In this document: positions 44,931-57,949 of the stretch, piece by piece | Position numbering within the stretch: position 1 is the first letter of the stretch | How the letters are laid out: the number at the start of each line of letters is the position of its first letter | NCBI GenBank assembly: GCA_036365455.1 | Contig: JAWQUS010000011.1 | Coordinates: 3,430,001-3,494,000 of the forward strand | Reading direction: 5' to 3' | Origin: Macrosoma leucophasiata | Taxonomy: Eukaryota; Arthropoda; Insecta; Lepidoptera; Hedylidae | DNA length: 64,000 nt | Program-made: the position numbers and the translations under genes | The notes under the pieces: generated by a model | The model's input: only the letters and a program-made list of their open reading frames with translations | What the model was told of the DNA's origin: nothing | The model's database searches: none

Positions 44931-45419
44931 AAAATCGCTAGGCGTGTTTAAAGAAGTTCAGTAGAGACGCAGAAATGATTGTGTCTAGGGGCGCGAGACT
45001 TAATTTTAAAGTGGGGAAGGTAAATTTCGCGAAGCCCTCGGCCAGTGGCACAGCGTGCCTTTACCCCGTATAAAAATTTGGTTGGCCATTCAGGAGGACG
45101 CGCGAAAGAAAGAAAATATGTTTATTTAGTGCGCCTAAGAAACGAAAAGTCACGGAATAAAACAGAAGAGATATCTAAAAAAAATAAAAATATGATAAAT
45201 AATATTGCCGTATTAAAATAGTTTGACCACCGGTATTCGGTTGACTACACAAGAATCTCATTACACTAGTGGACAGTAGGGTCGTCTCCACGCCTCATCA
45301 CTTACGAATACGACGAAATGCAATCTATACTTACTCGTATAATAAAACTGTAGAAGTTCAAATTCTGTACATAACAATATTAAAAAAATAAATACCATGT
45401 AAATAAATGTTACTAGATC

Positions 45420-46985
45420 GATACCGAACCCAAATATGTGATTAGAATTTTTTTTGTCTGTCTGTCTGTCTGTCTGTTTGTTCAAGCATCACATAAAAAC
45501 TACCGGTCCGATTACAATGAAACTTGGTATAATTATACTTTAACCTTTGGCGCATAACACTGGGTACTTTTTATCCCGGAAAAATGTCTGTTTGTATGTG
45601 TGTTTGCGCACGCTAATTTCAGAAACGGCTTATTCGATCTGTTGTTTTAACTTATATATTGTGGTAAGTTTCACTTAATGTTTAATGTTTGTTTCATGTG
45701 AATCGGTTCAGAAATAAAAAATTTATGTCAATTTAAAAAATCGTATCGAATATTTTTAAGCTATTCTGTATCATAATTCTATCTTTCAGGGGGTTTCGTA
45801 CTAAAAGGTAAAAGCGGACCCTACGGATTGCTAATCCATCGCTGTCTGTCTGTCTGTCCGTCCTTCCGTCTGTCTGTCACCAGGCCGTATCTCATAAATA
45901 GTGATAGCTAGAAAGCTAACATTTTCACAAATGATGTATTTCTGTTACGGCTATAAAGACAAAATTAATAACTTAAAATAAGAAAGTGAAAATGAGGTGG
46001 GAATACTTACAACAAAGGTGTTTTTTTTCGTATATTTTTTGCACGACAATAACGGCAGCAAGTAGACGCTTTAAATTTTAACAGAATTTTTAGGTCCTAT
46101 GTTGTATCTTACTTTCCATAATAAACTAGCGGCCCGCCCCGGCTTCGCCCGCGCTGCTCCGCTCCTATTAGTCATAGCGTAATGTAAGCTATCCTATCTC
46201 TCAAGTTGGATCGAACTGCAAATGGTGTGCGAATTTTATTATAATCGGTTAAGTGGTTTAGGAGTCCACTGAGGACAAACATTGTGACACGAGATTTATA
46301 TATATTAAGATGTATACAAATAAATAAAATTGGAGTGTCTGTTTGTAATATAAAAATAACCGCTTCTTACTATGTATACACGGTACATATACCAAAATAT
46401 TTTTTTTTACAGTTTTTGTTTGTCTGTCTGTTTGTTCCCGCTAATCTCAGGAACGGCTAACGACTTTCACTGGCAGATTTTATGTAACATGGAGTAACTT
46501 AGGCTACTTTTATCTCCATACATCCATACATACATACAGATAAGTAGAATTGGAGTGTATCCGACTTTGACGGGACTTCCACGGGTAAGTAGCTGATGTA
46601 ATAAGGAGTAACTTAGGCTACTTTTATCTCCATACAACCATACATACATACATTCATACCTACATACAAATAAGTAGAATTGCAGTGTATCCTACTTTGA
46701 CAACACTTCCACGGGTAGGTAGCTGATGTAATAAGGAGTAACTAAGGCTACTTTTATCTTCATACAACCATACATACATACATACATACTAATAAATAGA
46801 ATTTGAGTGTCTCCGATTTTGACGGGACTTTCACTGGCAGATTGCTGATGTAATAAGAATTAACTCAGGCTTCTTTTATACTAGCTGCGCCCATGACTTC
46901 ATCCGGGTAGATACTGAACAATCATATTTTTTCTCACGTGGACGAAGTCGCGGGCACAGCTAGTTTTACATAACGTGAGTAGTAA
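45420..46985 (+). repeat. Rep-H composite repeat with a minisatellite
   Basis: GTCTGTCTGTCTGTCTGTTT runs, TATCCCGGAAAAATGTCTGT, then an array of about 3-4 units of 108-131 bp (46464-46870, each with GATGTAATAAGGAGTAAC-like sequence), closing with a GGACGAAGTCGCGGGCACAG hairpin. An inverted counterpart lies at 57950-59080. Confidence 0.75.
46130..46312 (+). repeat. Rep-G short copy inside Rep-H
   Basis: CTAGCGGCCCGCCCCGGCTT to GATTTATATATATTAAGAT. The homologous site at about 58270 lacks it. Confidence 0.78.
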
Positions 46986-48257
46986 ATATGCATTTTAGTG
47001 AAACATAGCAATTCAAAGGTTAAGTTGTAATCATAGGTCAGTTCCGTGTTAGCGGAGGTTGAGATAGTACTCATATCTCTACCATGTCAGTTAATTGCAA
47101 GTTACTGCTTCTGAGATGCAAAGTGAGAGTTAATATTTTAAATCTACTAGATTGATCTATCATTATCTATTCTGATTTCTAAGGTTTATTAAAAGAGGCA
47201 GACAAGTAGGGGGTCGTCCATTTATCACGTGAGGCTCGAAAGGGGGATCATAAGGGGGAGGGGAGAGTATATGGAGATATCATTTATTGTGTATTTATTT
47301 CTTCTTTAAGGGCCCAATTTCAACCGAAAATTGGTGCGTAATTTCGGCAACAATTTGAAAAACTTTCGTCTCAACAATCAGAAATTTTCACGGCAAATAA
47401 GGACATGCTTAGTATGTTATTTGAGCGATTTTTATTTCTGATGCCTTATTTTCCGCTAGCTTTAAAAATAGGTACCCACCTACCTCGAGCTCCTACACTG
47501 GAACTCTACCATCAGTATAAAACCTAAGTTACGAAAAGGCTTATGTGCATTACCATTTAGCCTCCGGTAGATAGAATACAGAGCGTACAATTAAGCGAAC
47601 TCTTCGCTTATTCAAATTAATCAAATATCACATGAAAACCCGTGTGATGAAGCGGCCAGTTCCCTGGTTGTACCTTAGCCTTCAAACTTCGCTTCTCTGA
47701 AGCTCCACCATAAGTAAAACTTCCCTTTAAAAATCACGCATCCAATACGTGACTTAGTCTCGTCTGATGTACAAAGTTAAAATAGCTTAATTAGCGGCGT
47801 GTCACTAATTATGTTATAATTATATTTACTATAATTATTTTATCGTCGACGGTTTAGATTAACCGATATATGCTTGTTTACTGTCTGGTATTTAGTATTT
47901 CAAGAGGTTGAAGGGTATTTACGTTTGGTTTTTAAAGTGGCTTAAAAGTGTCAAGGTATTTTTTTAACCACTGATTAAAACAGACTTATAGCTTGTACCG
48001 TCGGATCATCGAAGCGCCCCGCTACGTGAGAAATTTCACGATTTAGAGGGATCTCAAAATTTAGAGCATCGAATATTTCGTTGTCCGCTTCAGCGGACAA
48101 CACCAAACACTGAGAGAACTCGTCCCGGCGGAGGAGTAGACGTGCTGCCAATCACCGGATATGACGCTCTCTCTTTTTCTCACTCTCTCTCTTGAATTTT
48201 GCTTTAGCCTAAAAATTGCTATTCAACTTTAGGCGGTCTAGCACGGTCTAAAAACGT
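46986..48257. other. Gene-free sequence
   Basis: Only a small reverse Rep-A head fragment (near 47484-47517) recognised. Confidence 0.5.
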
Positions 48258-48578
48258 ATAAAAAAAAACGTAACTTCACACTTGTAATCCCTGAAAGGGT
48301 AGGCAGAGGTAAATGCATGCATTCAAGCATACATGCAAACACCCACGATTCGCCGGTTACGTTTTGGCCCATGTAGCAGGTGGTGACCCTGTTGACATCT
48401 CCGTGCACATTACCAAATTTTGAGTTACTGGGAAATTTCCAGAAAATGGAAAAATCGCAATAAAGCACTTTACACCATTATCTCTGATAGCCCTCTATCC
48501 GGGAATCGAACCCAGGACCCCAGTGTAGTAGTAGCGGCCTGCTACCACTAGACTACTGATGCAGTCTAATGTAAGAAC
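48258..48578 (-). repeat. Rep-B SINE copy
   Basis: Full-length reverse copy: complement of the family 3' end at 48275, B box GGGTTCGATTCCCGG and A box TAGTCTAGTGGTAGC near 48545. Confidence 0.87.
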
Positions 48579-48707
48579 GTATTATACTTTGATTTTTTTT
48601 GCGATTGAGAGCTTTGGTTGCAGTACTTACTTAATCATATGAACTGCATAGCTGTCACTTTCATTGTAGGTATAAAAAATATCCGAGCATGTTTTTTTAT
48701 GTCGAAA

Positions 48708-49059
48708 AGTGGCAAACAAGCATAAAGTGTAGCCCATAAACATCTCAAAATGAAACCAGAGATTACAATGTAGATGCGTTGCCACTCCTGAGGCCTAAAA
48801 TATTATATAACTTTTAAAACACTCGCGTTTCACATTTATCACACACATTTTTTTTTTTAAACCGGGTCGTTACGCGATAATATTTTCGATAAAAATATAT
48901 ATATAAAAAAAAAATGTGTGTGTGCTAAAATATTATGCCTATACATTACCATCTGACCGGAACTCGCTAGTGCTGAACTTTACCATTTAGTGACAAGTAG
49001 GTAAGGCGATGGAGCCTGCGCTCGGGAGCTCCGTTACTGGAGCTTTACCATCAGTTAAA
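48708..49059 (-). repeat. Rep-A reverse copy interrupted by a small insertion
   Basis: Pieces 48708-48803 and about 48935-49059 are separated by about 125 bp flanked by the direct repeat CTAAAATATTAT. Confidence 0.75.
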
Positions 49060-49216
49060 GTGTGTTTTTTTTATTTTTTCAATAGCTAAGCTCTATTCGT
49101 TGATATCTATCACAAGTGTAGGCGCACGTTTGTATTACAATTTCAATAATACGAGTAGCAACACATATATCGTTGGATTTCACCATTCACTTGCCTGTTC
49201 CATTCATACACATTTT

Positions 49217-49502
49217 ACTGGTGGTAGAGCTCCAGTGACGGAGCTCGCGGGCGTAGGTACCACCGCATTACCTAATATACTTACCGCTAAATGGTAGTGT
49301 TCAGCACTATCATGTTCCGGTCAGGTGGAAATGTATGGCCTTGTAATTTCCGGCACAGAGGCGTAACACCTTAGGCCTCAGGAGTGGTAACGCATATGCA
49401 TTTTGACATTGGTCTTTGTGTAGGTGTCTATAGGCTTCAGTCATCACTTAACATCAATGTGAACTGCATGCTTGTTTGCCAATTCCATAATATATAAAAA
49501 AA
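49217..49502 (+). repeat. Rep-A, full copy
   Basis: ACTGGTGGTAGAGCTCCAGT to an A-rich tail with ACACACAC. Confidence 0.9.
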
Positions 49503-50032
49503 AACACACACACACAATATGTTGTTCATCATTTATCAACATTCATTCAAAAAATAATAATCGAAATTTGCGACACAATTGCGATAAAAATAAGAAATGT
49601 TACCTAGTAACTTATAAAGAGAGAATACAAATTAAATACAAATTATCGTATATCGTACCATGACATTGCTAATTGGTGTTTAAATAGAGTGAAACGTGAA
49701 ACGTGACGTCCGCTAGAATAGGAATAGGCAAAGTTACAGTAAACAACAAAATTAAATAGTCAAATAATATAGAGCAAGAGCCCGTGAGAGACATATTTTA
49801 GTTTTGATTTATAAAAGCTGAATTTTTAAGTGCCAGTCCGTCGTCATTGGACATAGGTACCTAGTAGTACCTACATGACTTTTTTATGTAATGGCAAACA
49901 AGCATTTTAATAAACATATTGTATAACAAGCATATTTAAAAGACATCTTTTTGTGTGATTTGAAAATAAGTAAATTAATACTTACAAAATTTTTCAAATT
50001 TTTCATCGGTAAATAATTACTTATATCGAGCG

Positions 50033-50165
50033 TATTTATGTATGTATGTATCTTCACGCCAGGTCCCTAACGGGGTAGGCAGAGAGTGTAGAGCGCCAGA
50101 CATCCCGGTTCAGACAAACCTCTCGTGCCTCGTCTACCTTCATCATTCTCTTCATACATGCACGC
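50033..50165 (+). repeat. Rep-K copy
   Basis: TGTATGTATCTTCACGCCAG to TACATGCACGCCGATT. A second copy is at 57303-57428. Confidence 0.75.
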
Positions 50166-50334
50166 CGATTTAGCGTATTTATTTTATTTAATTGACTGAC
50201 TGACTAATTCTGTTCTGTTCTGTTCTGTTTATATACCTACGAATACGAAATACCTATCGATATACTTGATACTGTAATACCATTATAGTTTTTAAAAGTT
50301 AGATCAAAACTATACATAGATAAATAATTAGTTA

Positions 50335-50560
50335 TAACTAGCGGCCCGCCGCAGCTTCGCGCGGTTGCAATGTTACCTACCCTCTCTTGTTGCCTCTCCT
50401 GTTTTGTGGTCTTAGCGTGATGTTATATGTCTCGATAAATGGGCTATCTAACACGGAAAGATTTTTCCAAATCGGACCAGCAGCTCCTGAGATTAGCGCG
50501 TTCAAGTCGTTCAAGTAAACAAACAAACAAACTCTTCAGCTTTATACTATTAATAAAGAA
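50335..50560 (+). repeat. Rep-G copy
   Basis: AACTAGCGGCCCGCCGCAGC to AAACAAACAAACTCTTCAGC. Confidence 0.75.
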
Positions 50561-50807
50561 GTAGGTATAGATAAAAGGAATCAAACGAAACATTGTCTCT
50601 GAAAGGAAATGAAATCTGAATGCATCCATTACAATGCTCTGCACCATTTATGTTTTCTTTACAACCCAAAGGTTGACTGGCAGAGAATGCTATATAGCAT
50701 TAAGTCCGCCTCATGTAAAAATTTTCTTGTGCACATGAAAGAATAAATAAATAACAGAAATTCTAGTTTCCCAGGCAAATTCTGCTCTTAGGTATCGAAC
50801 TAATATT

Positions 50808-51152
50808 ATAAAGAGGTAATATTTTTTTGTTTGTTTGTTTGTTTGTAATGAATAGGCTCAATAACTACTGGACCGATTTTAAAAATTCTTTCACTATTCG
50901 AAAGCTACATTATCCACGGGTAACATAGGCTATATTTTATTTTGGAAAAAATAGGGTTCCGTAAGATATTTGGGTTTTTCAGACACAAGGTGTAAAAAAT
51001 CAACCAGAAAGTTACTTATTTTGCGTACGCTGCCTTAACTATAAAATATATCGAGGAAGACTTTAGGCTATATCTAAGTATAATCATCACGCTAAGACGA
51101 ATAGGAGAGGGTAGGCAACATTGCACACGAGCGAAGCCGGGGCGGGCCGCCA
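50808..51152 (-). repeat. Rep-G reverse copy
   Basis: TTTGTTTGTTTGTTTGTTTG start; CGAAGCCGGGGCGGGCCGCC end. Confidence 0.78.
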
Positions 51153-51364
51153 GTAATTTATAAACATAACGTTTTATTACGTTTTATTTTGTGTGTCCGA
51201 TAAAAGTTTGAATTGTTGCTTTTTCCAGATAATAATAGTGGAAGAATTTGATGATATTGGGGCATCGACCCATATAGTGGATGTAGTTCAGAGTAAGTGG
51301 AACTAAATGATTTGGAAATTTTATGTTTTCTGATATTTAGATAGACATTAAAACAATGTAGGTA

Positions 51365-51985
51365 CATAATAATAATGGTCGAGATTGTCGCCATGTGGGA
51401 TGTAGACTCGGCTGTAATTGTACCGATAGTCGTCACGGTAAACGGACTCATGGCGAAGAGCCTCGACCACCACCTTAAGAGGCTCTCGCTGGGAAGTTGG
51501 ATCACGGGCTTGGTGCAGAAAGGGGTTCTTCTCGACACGGCACGTATTGTGAGGAGGTTCCTCTCTCTCAGCCCCTAACCGCCGACAGCTTGGACCCTGC
51601 TCCCGCTACCGGCGGCAACCATTTTGTATTTTTTTATATATACGTTGTTTTTTTTTCCCTTTATATACATGTATATGTAAAAAAATATATAGTGAGAGTA
51701 TGAATAAAATAGTGAGTATAATGTCTTCTTTAATATATTATTACCGATAGTCGCTACCCCGTAACGGTTAAGGTAAACGGACTCATTGCGAAGAGCCTCG
51801 ACCACCACCTTATGAGGCTTGTGCTGGGAAGATGGATCAAGGACTAGGTGCAGAAAGCAGTACTCCTGGTCACGACACGTATTGTGAGGAGGTTCCTCTC
51901 TCTGAGCCCCTAATCACCGACCCTGCTATCACTGCTATCACTGCTCCTGCTACCGGCGGCAACCCATTTTGTTTTTTTTTTTATT
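51365..51985 (+). mobile_element. Two tandem LINE 3' ends
   Basis: Copy 1 reads NGLMAKSLDHHLKRLSLGSW and DTARIVRRFLSL in frame (51375-51578), a C-terminus of the R4/Dong-like or related non-LTR type. Copy 2 (51735-51985) has the same text with stops. Each ends CTACCGGCGGCAACC followed by a T-rich tail. Confidence 0.7.
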
Positions 51986-52282
51986 GATTTGTGTTTATTT
52001 TTCTATAGATAACAGTATATTAAAAGAAAAAATGTAATGAAAATAAATTAATGGAATAATAGTATCTAATGAATAATAGTAGTAATCATATACTAATAGT
52101 CAATAGTTACCTACTAGTTTTAAACTTATCGTCAAAATCGGACATCTTTTTCATAATTAGAAGACTATGAAACCTGACTTAGGTCACACATAGATGAAGA
52201 CGAAGCATATGCAGAGCTCATACGAGAGCTACTGACGACCAGGGGGCCGACCGCCTAATTGTAATGCTTTCGTTTATCATTA

Positions 52283-52515
52283 TCATAATTTAATCGATGA
52301 AGTTAGTCGTGATGACAATCAGCAGCCGTTGAATCTGTAGCTCCTCATCACAGCGATCACAATCATTTCAAAAAGAGAATAAAATTAACTCATTCCCTGT
52401 CGTCCGCAGGTATAAACCCAATTTTTTATTATGCGATAAGAAACTGACAAGTTTGAGGAGCTACAGATTCAACGGCTGCTGATTGTCTTCACGACCGACT
52501 TCATCGAATAAATTA
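52283..52515. mobile_element. Short inverted-repeat element
   Basis: Arms of about 62 bp share TTGAATCTGTAGCTCCTCA and CGATGAAGT; spacer about 115 bp. Confidence 0.75.
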
Positions 52516-53199
52516 TGAATTCCTGATGAACCACAAGAAGAAGGTAGCGTGCTTTTCTAAAAATATACAAAATATTGTAATTTTAAAAGAAAAATATTGA
52601 AATATATTATGAAAATTGTATGCCGCGATTGATTTAGTAGTATTTTCAAAAGTAATGATAGGGGGATATGTGCCAACTGCAGCCTATTATAGACATCTAC
52701 ACAAAACCGAAACTCAATATATATTTTTTTTATTTATTTAATGAGCTTCATTAAAACAAAGCAGATTACAATCACATTAGAAGTAATTTAGAGTAATTTG
52801 GAAACGTTTTAATCTGAAGCGTATCAGCGTGAACATATCATGCTTAGTGTTGTAAGTTTACATAAATATTTTTTATTAAATTTACCCTAGAACAATAAAT
52901 TGACTTTATTATTTTTTTAACTAGTTTATACGTCTGTAATTCAAACAAATGCATGCAGCAAATGCATTGCTACTCCAAAGGATTAAGTTATTTTGCCCTG
53001 TGATAGTTACAACAGGGTTAATTGGTGTATGGGAAATCATAGTGTTATATTACATAGTCTCCCTGGAGAATTTCAAAGCATCGCCAGCCGATTCTATCGA
53101 TATATCGGAGTTTACCACGCGCTTGCACCAATAAATTTGCTGCAAAGTTGCAAGCAGTGCCTACTAGTAGGTATAGCAAAAACACACGACAACAAACAT

Positions 53200-53498
53200 T
53201 TGTTTTTTTTTTTTTTTTTTTATATTATAAGTGGCAAACAAGCATGCAGTTCACATTGATGTTAAGTGATGACTGCAGCCTATAGACAACCACACAATGA
53301 CCAGAGGTCAAAATGCAGACGCGCTGCCACTCTTGAGACATTAGGTGTTATGCCTCTGTGCCGGAAATTACAGGGCCGTACATTACCACCTGACCGGAAC
53401 ACGATAGTGATGAACACTACCATTTAGCGGCAAGTATATTAGGTAATGCGGTGGTGCCTACGCCCGCGAGCTCCGTCACTGGAGCTCTACCACCAGTA
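53200..53498 (-). repeat. Rep-A, full reverse copy
   Basis: Poly(T) of about 20, body to GGAGCTCTACCACCAGTA. Confidence 0.9.
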
Positions 53499-53589
53499 AT
53501 AAGGACTTGACCAGCACTTCCCATGTTTTTATCATGGATGACTCTATACGAGGTGCTTTAAAACCTCCATACTCTGGCCCTTTTTTTAA

Positions 53590-53960
53590 TGTTATGGCAT
53601 TGCTATTACGCATATTGCCAGGAAGTAAAACGATATTTTATATTCGTAATAAGCAGCGTAAAAGTCAGAGTCAGTCAGTCAATTTATCAGTCCGTCAGTC
53701 AGAGTCACAGTTAGTAATTCGAGTAAAGCAAAGAGTATACAAATACTGTAAAGCGATGGCTACTTTACTAAAACATTTACAATGAAGTTTTGGATGCAAC
53801 CAGAAAGGACGTGATTTCGCACCGTTATTCTATTTGACTATACACGGGCATTGAAATAAGCCTATATCAAACTTTATATAATATAACTCAAAAATACACC
53901 AAGTAAATGAAATAAAATAAGAGCAGCACACCCCTCTTTCAAGGTTCCCGCCAAAACTCA
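53590..53960 (-). repeat. Rep-R reverse copy
   Basis: Complement of the 21755 copy, TGGCATTGCTATTACGCATA to CTTTCAAGGTTCCCGCC. Confidence 0.8.
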
Positions 53961-53977
53961 CTCTGGCCCATACATTT

Positions 53978-54268
53978 ACTGGTGGTAGAGCTCCAGTGAC
54001 GAAGGTCGCGGGCGTAGGCACCACCGCATTACCTAATATACTTGCCGCTAAATGGTAGTGTTCAGCACTATCGTGTTCCAGTCAGGTGGTAATGTACGAC
54101 CCTGTAATTTCCGGCACAGAGGCATAACACCTAATGCCTCAGGAGTGGCAGCGCATCTGCATTTTGACCTCTGGTCATTGTGTGGGTGTCTATAGGCTGC
54201 AGTCTTCACTTAACATGAATGTGAACTGCATGCTTGTTTGCCACTTTTATTACATAAAAAAAAAAATA
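53978..54268 (+). repeat. Rep-A, full copy
   Basis: ACTGGTGGTAGAGCTCCAGT to poly(A). It abuts the Rep-R copy at 53590-53960. Confidence 0.9.
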
Positions 54269-54782
54269 CAAAGTCATAACTTCGTGATGGTTATAACAGG
54301 GCTATATATTACAATCTAACGGGAACATGATAGCGTCGAACACTACCATTTTTTTTCAAATCCCTAACTTCTTATAAATTTTGGTTAATCATATGACCAA
54401 TAGGTGACCACGGATTTAAACCATTTCAAGCTCTGTCCAGCTCTTAGCTATTTTCCTTAAAATTGCACTACCGCCGTGCCCTACTACACTAGTTTCGCGA
54501 CAAAAAAACTGTTCTTAATTATCATTGTTTGTTATTTGTTAATTAAAATTTATCATCGTCATAATTAACTGAAAATAAAGAGATAGTGGGGTATATCCGT
54601 AAAGCGTATCGGGGTACAAAGTGCGTTACCTTCGTAGAAGTAGTAACCTATATTATTTTGGCTGATGTAACATGCGGCCATACAGGAAGATAACTACGCA
54701 GTAAGTAAAAAATCGTACTAGGCCGAAGCTCAAAGCTGGGTATCAATATATATGCCACTGTACAGCACCGTAAGCAACTTTT

Positions 54783-55051
54783 ACTGGTGGTAGAGCTCCA
54801 GTGACGGAGCTCGCGAGCGTAGGTTACCGCATTACCTAATATAGGTACTTGTTTAGATAATATAGGTTCCGGTCAGGTGGTAATGTACGGCCCTGTAATT
54901 TCCTGCACAGAGGCATAACACCTTAGGCCTCAGGAGTGGCAAAGCATCTGCATTTTGACTTTTGGACATTGTGTAAGTGTCTTTAGGCTGCAGTCATCAC
55001 TTAACATCAATGTGAACTGCATGCTTGTTTGCCACTTTCATTACATAAAAA
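54783..55051 (+). repeat. Rep-A with internal deletion
   Basis: The head is complete; the segment around the ACTTGCCGCTAAATGG motif is rearranged. Confidence 0.85.
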
Positions 55052-55139
55052 ACAAGATCCGTGAGGGACCTGAATAGGCTGGGGCCCGGATACGGGCCCC
55101 ACCTTGATATCCTGATATCCGGTTTTTTTCAGTTATATA

Positions 55140-55737
55140 TATATATAACTGAAAATAACCGGTCAAGTGCGTGTCGGGCCACGCGCAGTGAAGGGTTCCT
55201 TAGTTACAAAGTAAGAGATAAGAGACAGGTATTACTCGCAAACTTGTAGAGCCAACTTAGGTGTGATAGTTTTCCTTTTAATTTTATTATATATGGCTAC
55301 TATTGCCGTATCGTTTGAATTTCTAACAACAACCGTTTAGTCGGGGTCGGTTTAGTAGGGGGAGGACACTTGACTCTAACGAAAATTAGCCCTTTAAAGC
55401 TTAATAAGTCACGAACCGTTACCTGAATTGAAAATGATGTTAGTATACTCCTGATATTTCAAAAGACCTATCCAACGATATCTCACACTATATAGAAAAT
55501 GAAAAATAAAAAAAATATCCGCGCGTTATGTGTAGGGGAGGTACCCTAAATTAAAAAAAAAAATCATGTTTTTATTCTACCACTTTGTCGGCGTAGTAAA
55601 GATGTATACTTGTGCCAAATTTCAAGTCTCTAGTACTAATAGTTTTTACGCGAAACCGAAGACGGACAGACAGACAGACAGACAGACGGACATGGCGAAA
55701 CTATAAGGGTTCCTTGTTTACTACGGAACCCTAAAAC
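55140..55737 (+). repeat. Rep-S repeat
   Basis: ACCGGTCAAGTGCGTGTCGG start; GACAGACAGACAGAC run and GGTTCCTTGTTTACTACGGA end. The start motif recurs at 9630. Confidence 0.65.
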
Positions 55738-56219
55738 GAATCACTCAATATTAGCAACCCTCTAATGTGCGCTTTTTATATCGTTTGAACGGGGTTTTTT
55801 GTAAAGACAGAAGACTATTAAGCCCCACTTACATTTAAGTGACTTAAAAGCTTTATTCGCAATTTTAAACTATTTTTTGCGTACTAATTCTATTAATTTA
55901 TTATGATACAGATAAAAACAGTTAGAATAAGACATGACATTCAATTGGAAGAAATTAAAAATTGATTTTTCAGGCTCTCTTCTTCTTCTCTCGATTCTTT
56001 TTCAGGTTCCATGCGACTCAAATAAAATATCGTTTATTGCTGTAGCCAAAATATTACAAAAACAAAACGCGTTGCTGAGATCCTCATTGATTACTTGTGC
56101 CAGAGGATCTCGCTTTTCCACGAGTCATTACGGAATGGTTACAGATAGTGTTATCACTTATCAGTCTTATATTTAAATTAATTTTAACAATAATATTTAT
56201 ATATATAAACAAGGTGTCA

Positions 56220-56515
56220 CCGAAAGGTCCAACAATATTGAAGGGGAAAGAATGACTCTTTTTCTTTTCTTTTTACTCTTTGTTATCAGTTTGAAAGAGG
56301 AAAAGAGACATTCTACTGATATACTTTTACATTAGTTCATTACATTTAGTTTTATCTAAGTGATATTTTTGACTTTACATATATTTTTTATCTTGTTTGA
56401 CATGTATATCAATTGTTATTCGCTTTAATTTATTATGTTTGTTTTTGACGTGTCATAAGAGGTGCCTGTCACCCTAAATGAATAAATGAGTTTTTGATTC
56501 TGATTCTGATTCTGG
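56220..56515 (+). mobile_element. LINE 3' UTR with GATTCT tail
   Basis: AT-rich, ends AATGAATAAATGAGTTTTTG and (GATTCT)3. Confidence 0.55.
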
Positions 56516-56659
56516 GTGTTCATAATTTTTTAAGTTTCAAATCACTTTACGTAAACAATAAGAATGAAATCACAACTTTTTTTTTCATACAAAGCTTAAA
56601 AATTAATTATTTGTTATTTTATTTGACAACCCTAACAAGTCGTCAATGAAAACGCTCAG

Positions 56660-56995
56660 TATTTCACACTCAAATACCGTGCATGGTACGTTCATCATAC
56701 CACCCGCCGAAGGGAGAAGTTTCACCCGCACAGATTGGACACTTGGCAGTGCTCAACAGCCCGATTCGCGCGTTCATTCCTGCCCAGAACGTGCAAATTG
56801 TGGAACGAACTTCCCTCTGAGGTGTTCCCCCGGCGCTACAATATGGGGTTCTTCAAAACAGGCGTCAAAAGAGTCCTTCAGGGCTGGCAGCGCGTTGGCA
56901 ACTCCCCTGATATTGCAAATGTTCATAGGCGACGGTAACCACTTTCCATCAGGTGGCCCGTTTGCTTGTCTGTCAATCCTTTGCCATAAAAAAAA
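56660..56995 (+). mobile_element. LINE reverse-transcriptase C-terminal fragment
   Basis: The frame at 56735-56938 contains SFLPRTCKLWNELPSEVFPR, typical of lepidopteran non-LTR elements, followed by CCATCAGGTGGCCCGTTTGC and an A-rich tail. Confidence 0.75.
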
Positions 56996-57302
56996 AATGG
57001 TGACAGTGAGGCGAACGGCAATTCATACCTACGTAGCGTTCGCCTTCGAATGATACGCTGTCATCTGTTGTTGTCAGGGTTGAAACACGCATAAAATTTG
57101 AATCAAAGTTTGACTAGTAATAACTGATGATTTTACATTCTCAGGAGAAAAAGACCTTGGCAGATGAAGTCTACATCAGTATAGGCTTGGACTGTTGAAA
57201 TATTGTTAGACCTTTCCGTTACACCTTGTATATCAAAATAGGTATTACAATTGAAGACTGTGTACCTACTTATATATAATCATCGTCTCTTGATTCGGCT
57301 AG

Positions 57303-57428
57303 TATGTATCTTCACGCCAAGTCTTTACCGGGGTAGGCAGAGAGTGTAGAGCGGCAGATATCCCGGTCCGGACAAACCTCTCGTGCCTCGTCTACCTTCA
57401 TCATTCTCTTCATACATGCACGCCGATT
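57303..57428 (+). repeat. Rep-K copy
   Basis: TATGTATCTTCACGCCAAGT to TACATGCACGCCGATT. Confidence 0.75.
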
Positions 57429-57683
57429 CCTAAGACTATAAATAAACTTTCCTATGTACCGATGGCCCAGACAATAAGTAAGTAAGTAAATAAGTTAACG
57501 AGACTAATCCGGGTCAAACAAAGTTAGGCGCCGCGTCCATCGCCGCCTAGTCACGTAGGTACAAACCATTCACGGTCACTGATAACACGTTTAATTATTG
57601 TGTTTGATAACCAAATAGATGTGTACTTGGTCTAGTTCCCTATATTCATAAACATAACTTCACTGGAGCTCTACCAATCTTTT

Positions 57684-57937
57684 TACTGGTGATAGAGCTG
57701 GGGCGTAGGCACCATCGCATTACCTCAAATACTTGCCGCTAAATGGTAGTGTTCAACACTATCGTGTTCCGGTCAGGTGGCAATGTACGGCCCTGTAATT
57801 GCCAGCACAGAGGCATACAACCTAAAGCCTCAGAAGTGGTAACGCATCAACATTGAAATCTTAGGGTTTATGTAGATGTTTATAGGCTACAGCGTAACCT
57901 AACATCAATGTAAACTCTATGCTTGATTCCCATTTCA
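57684..57937 (+). repeat. Rep-A, diverged
   Basis: Begins ACTGGTGATAGAGCTGGGGC after a reverse head fragment (CACTGGAGCTCTACCA) at 57660. The tail is degraded. Confidence 0.8.
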
Positions 57938-57949
57938 CTTTTATTCAAC

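Noticed and set aside
51158..51538. 126-codon minus-strand frame
   Set aside because: Antisense to the LINE 3' coding fragment at 51375-51578.
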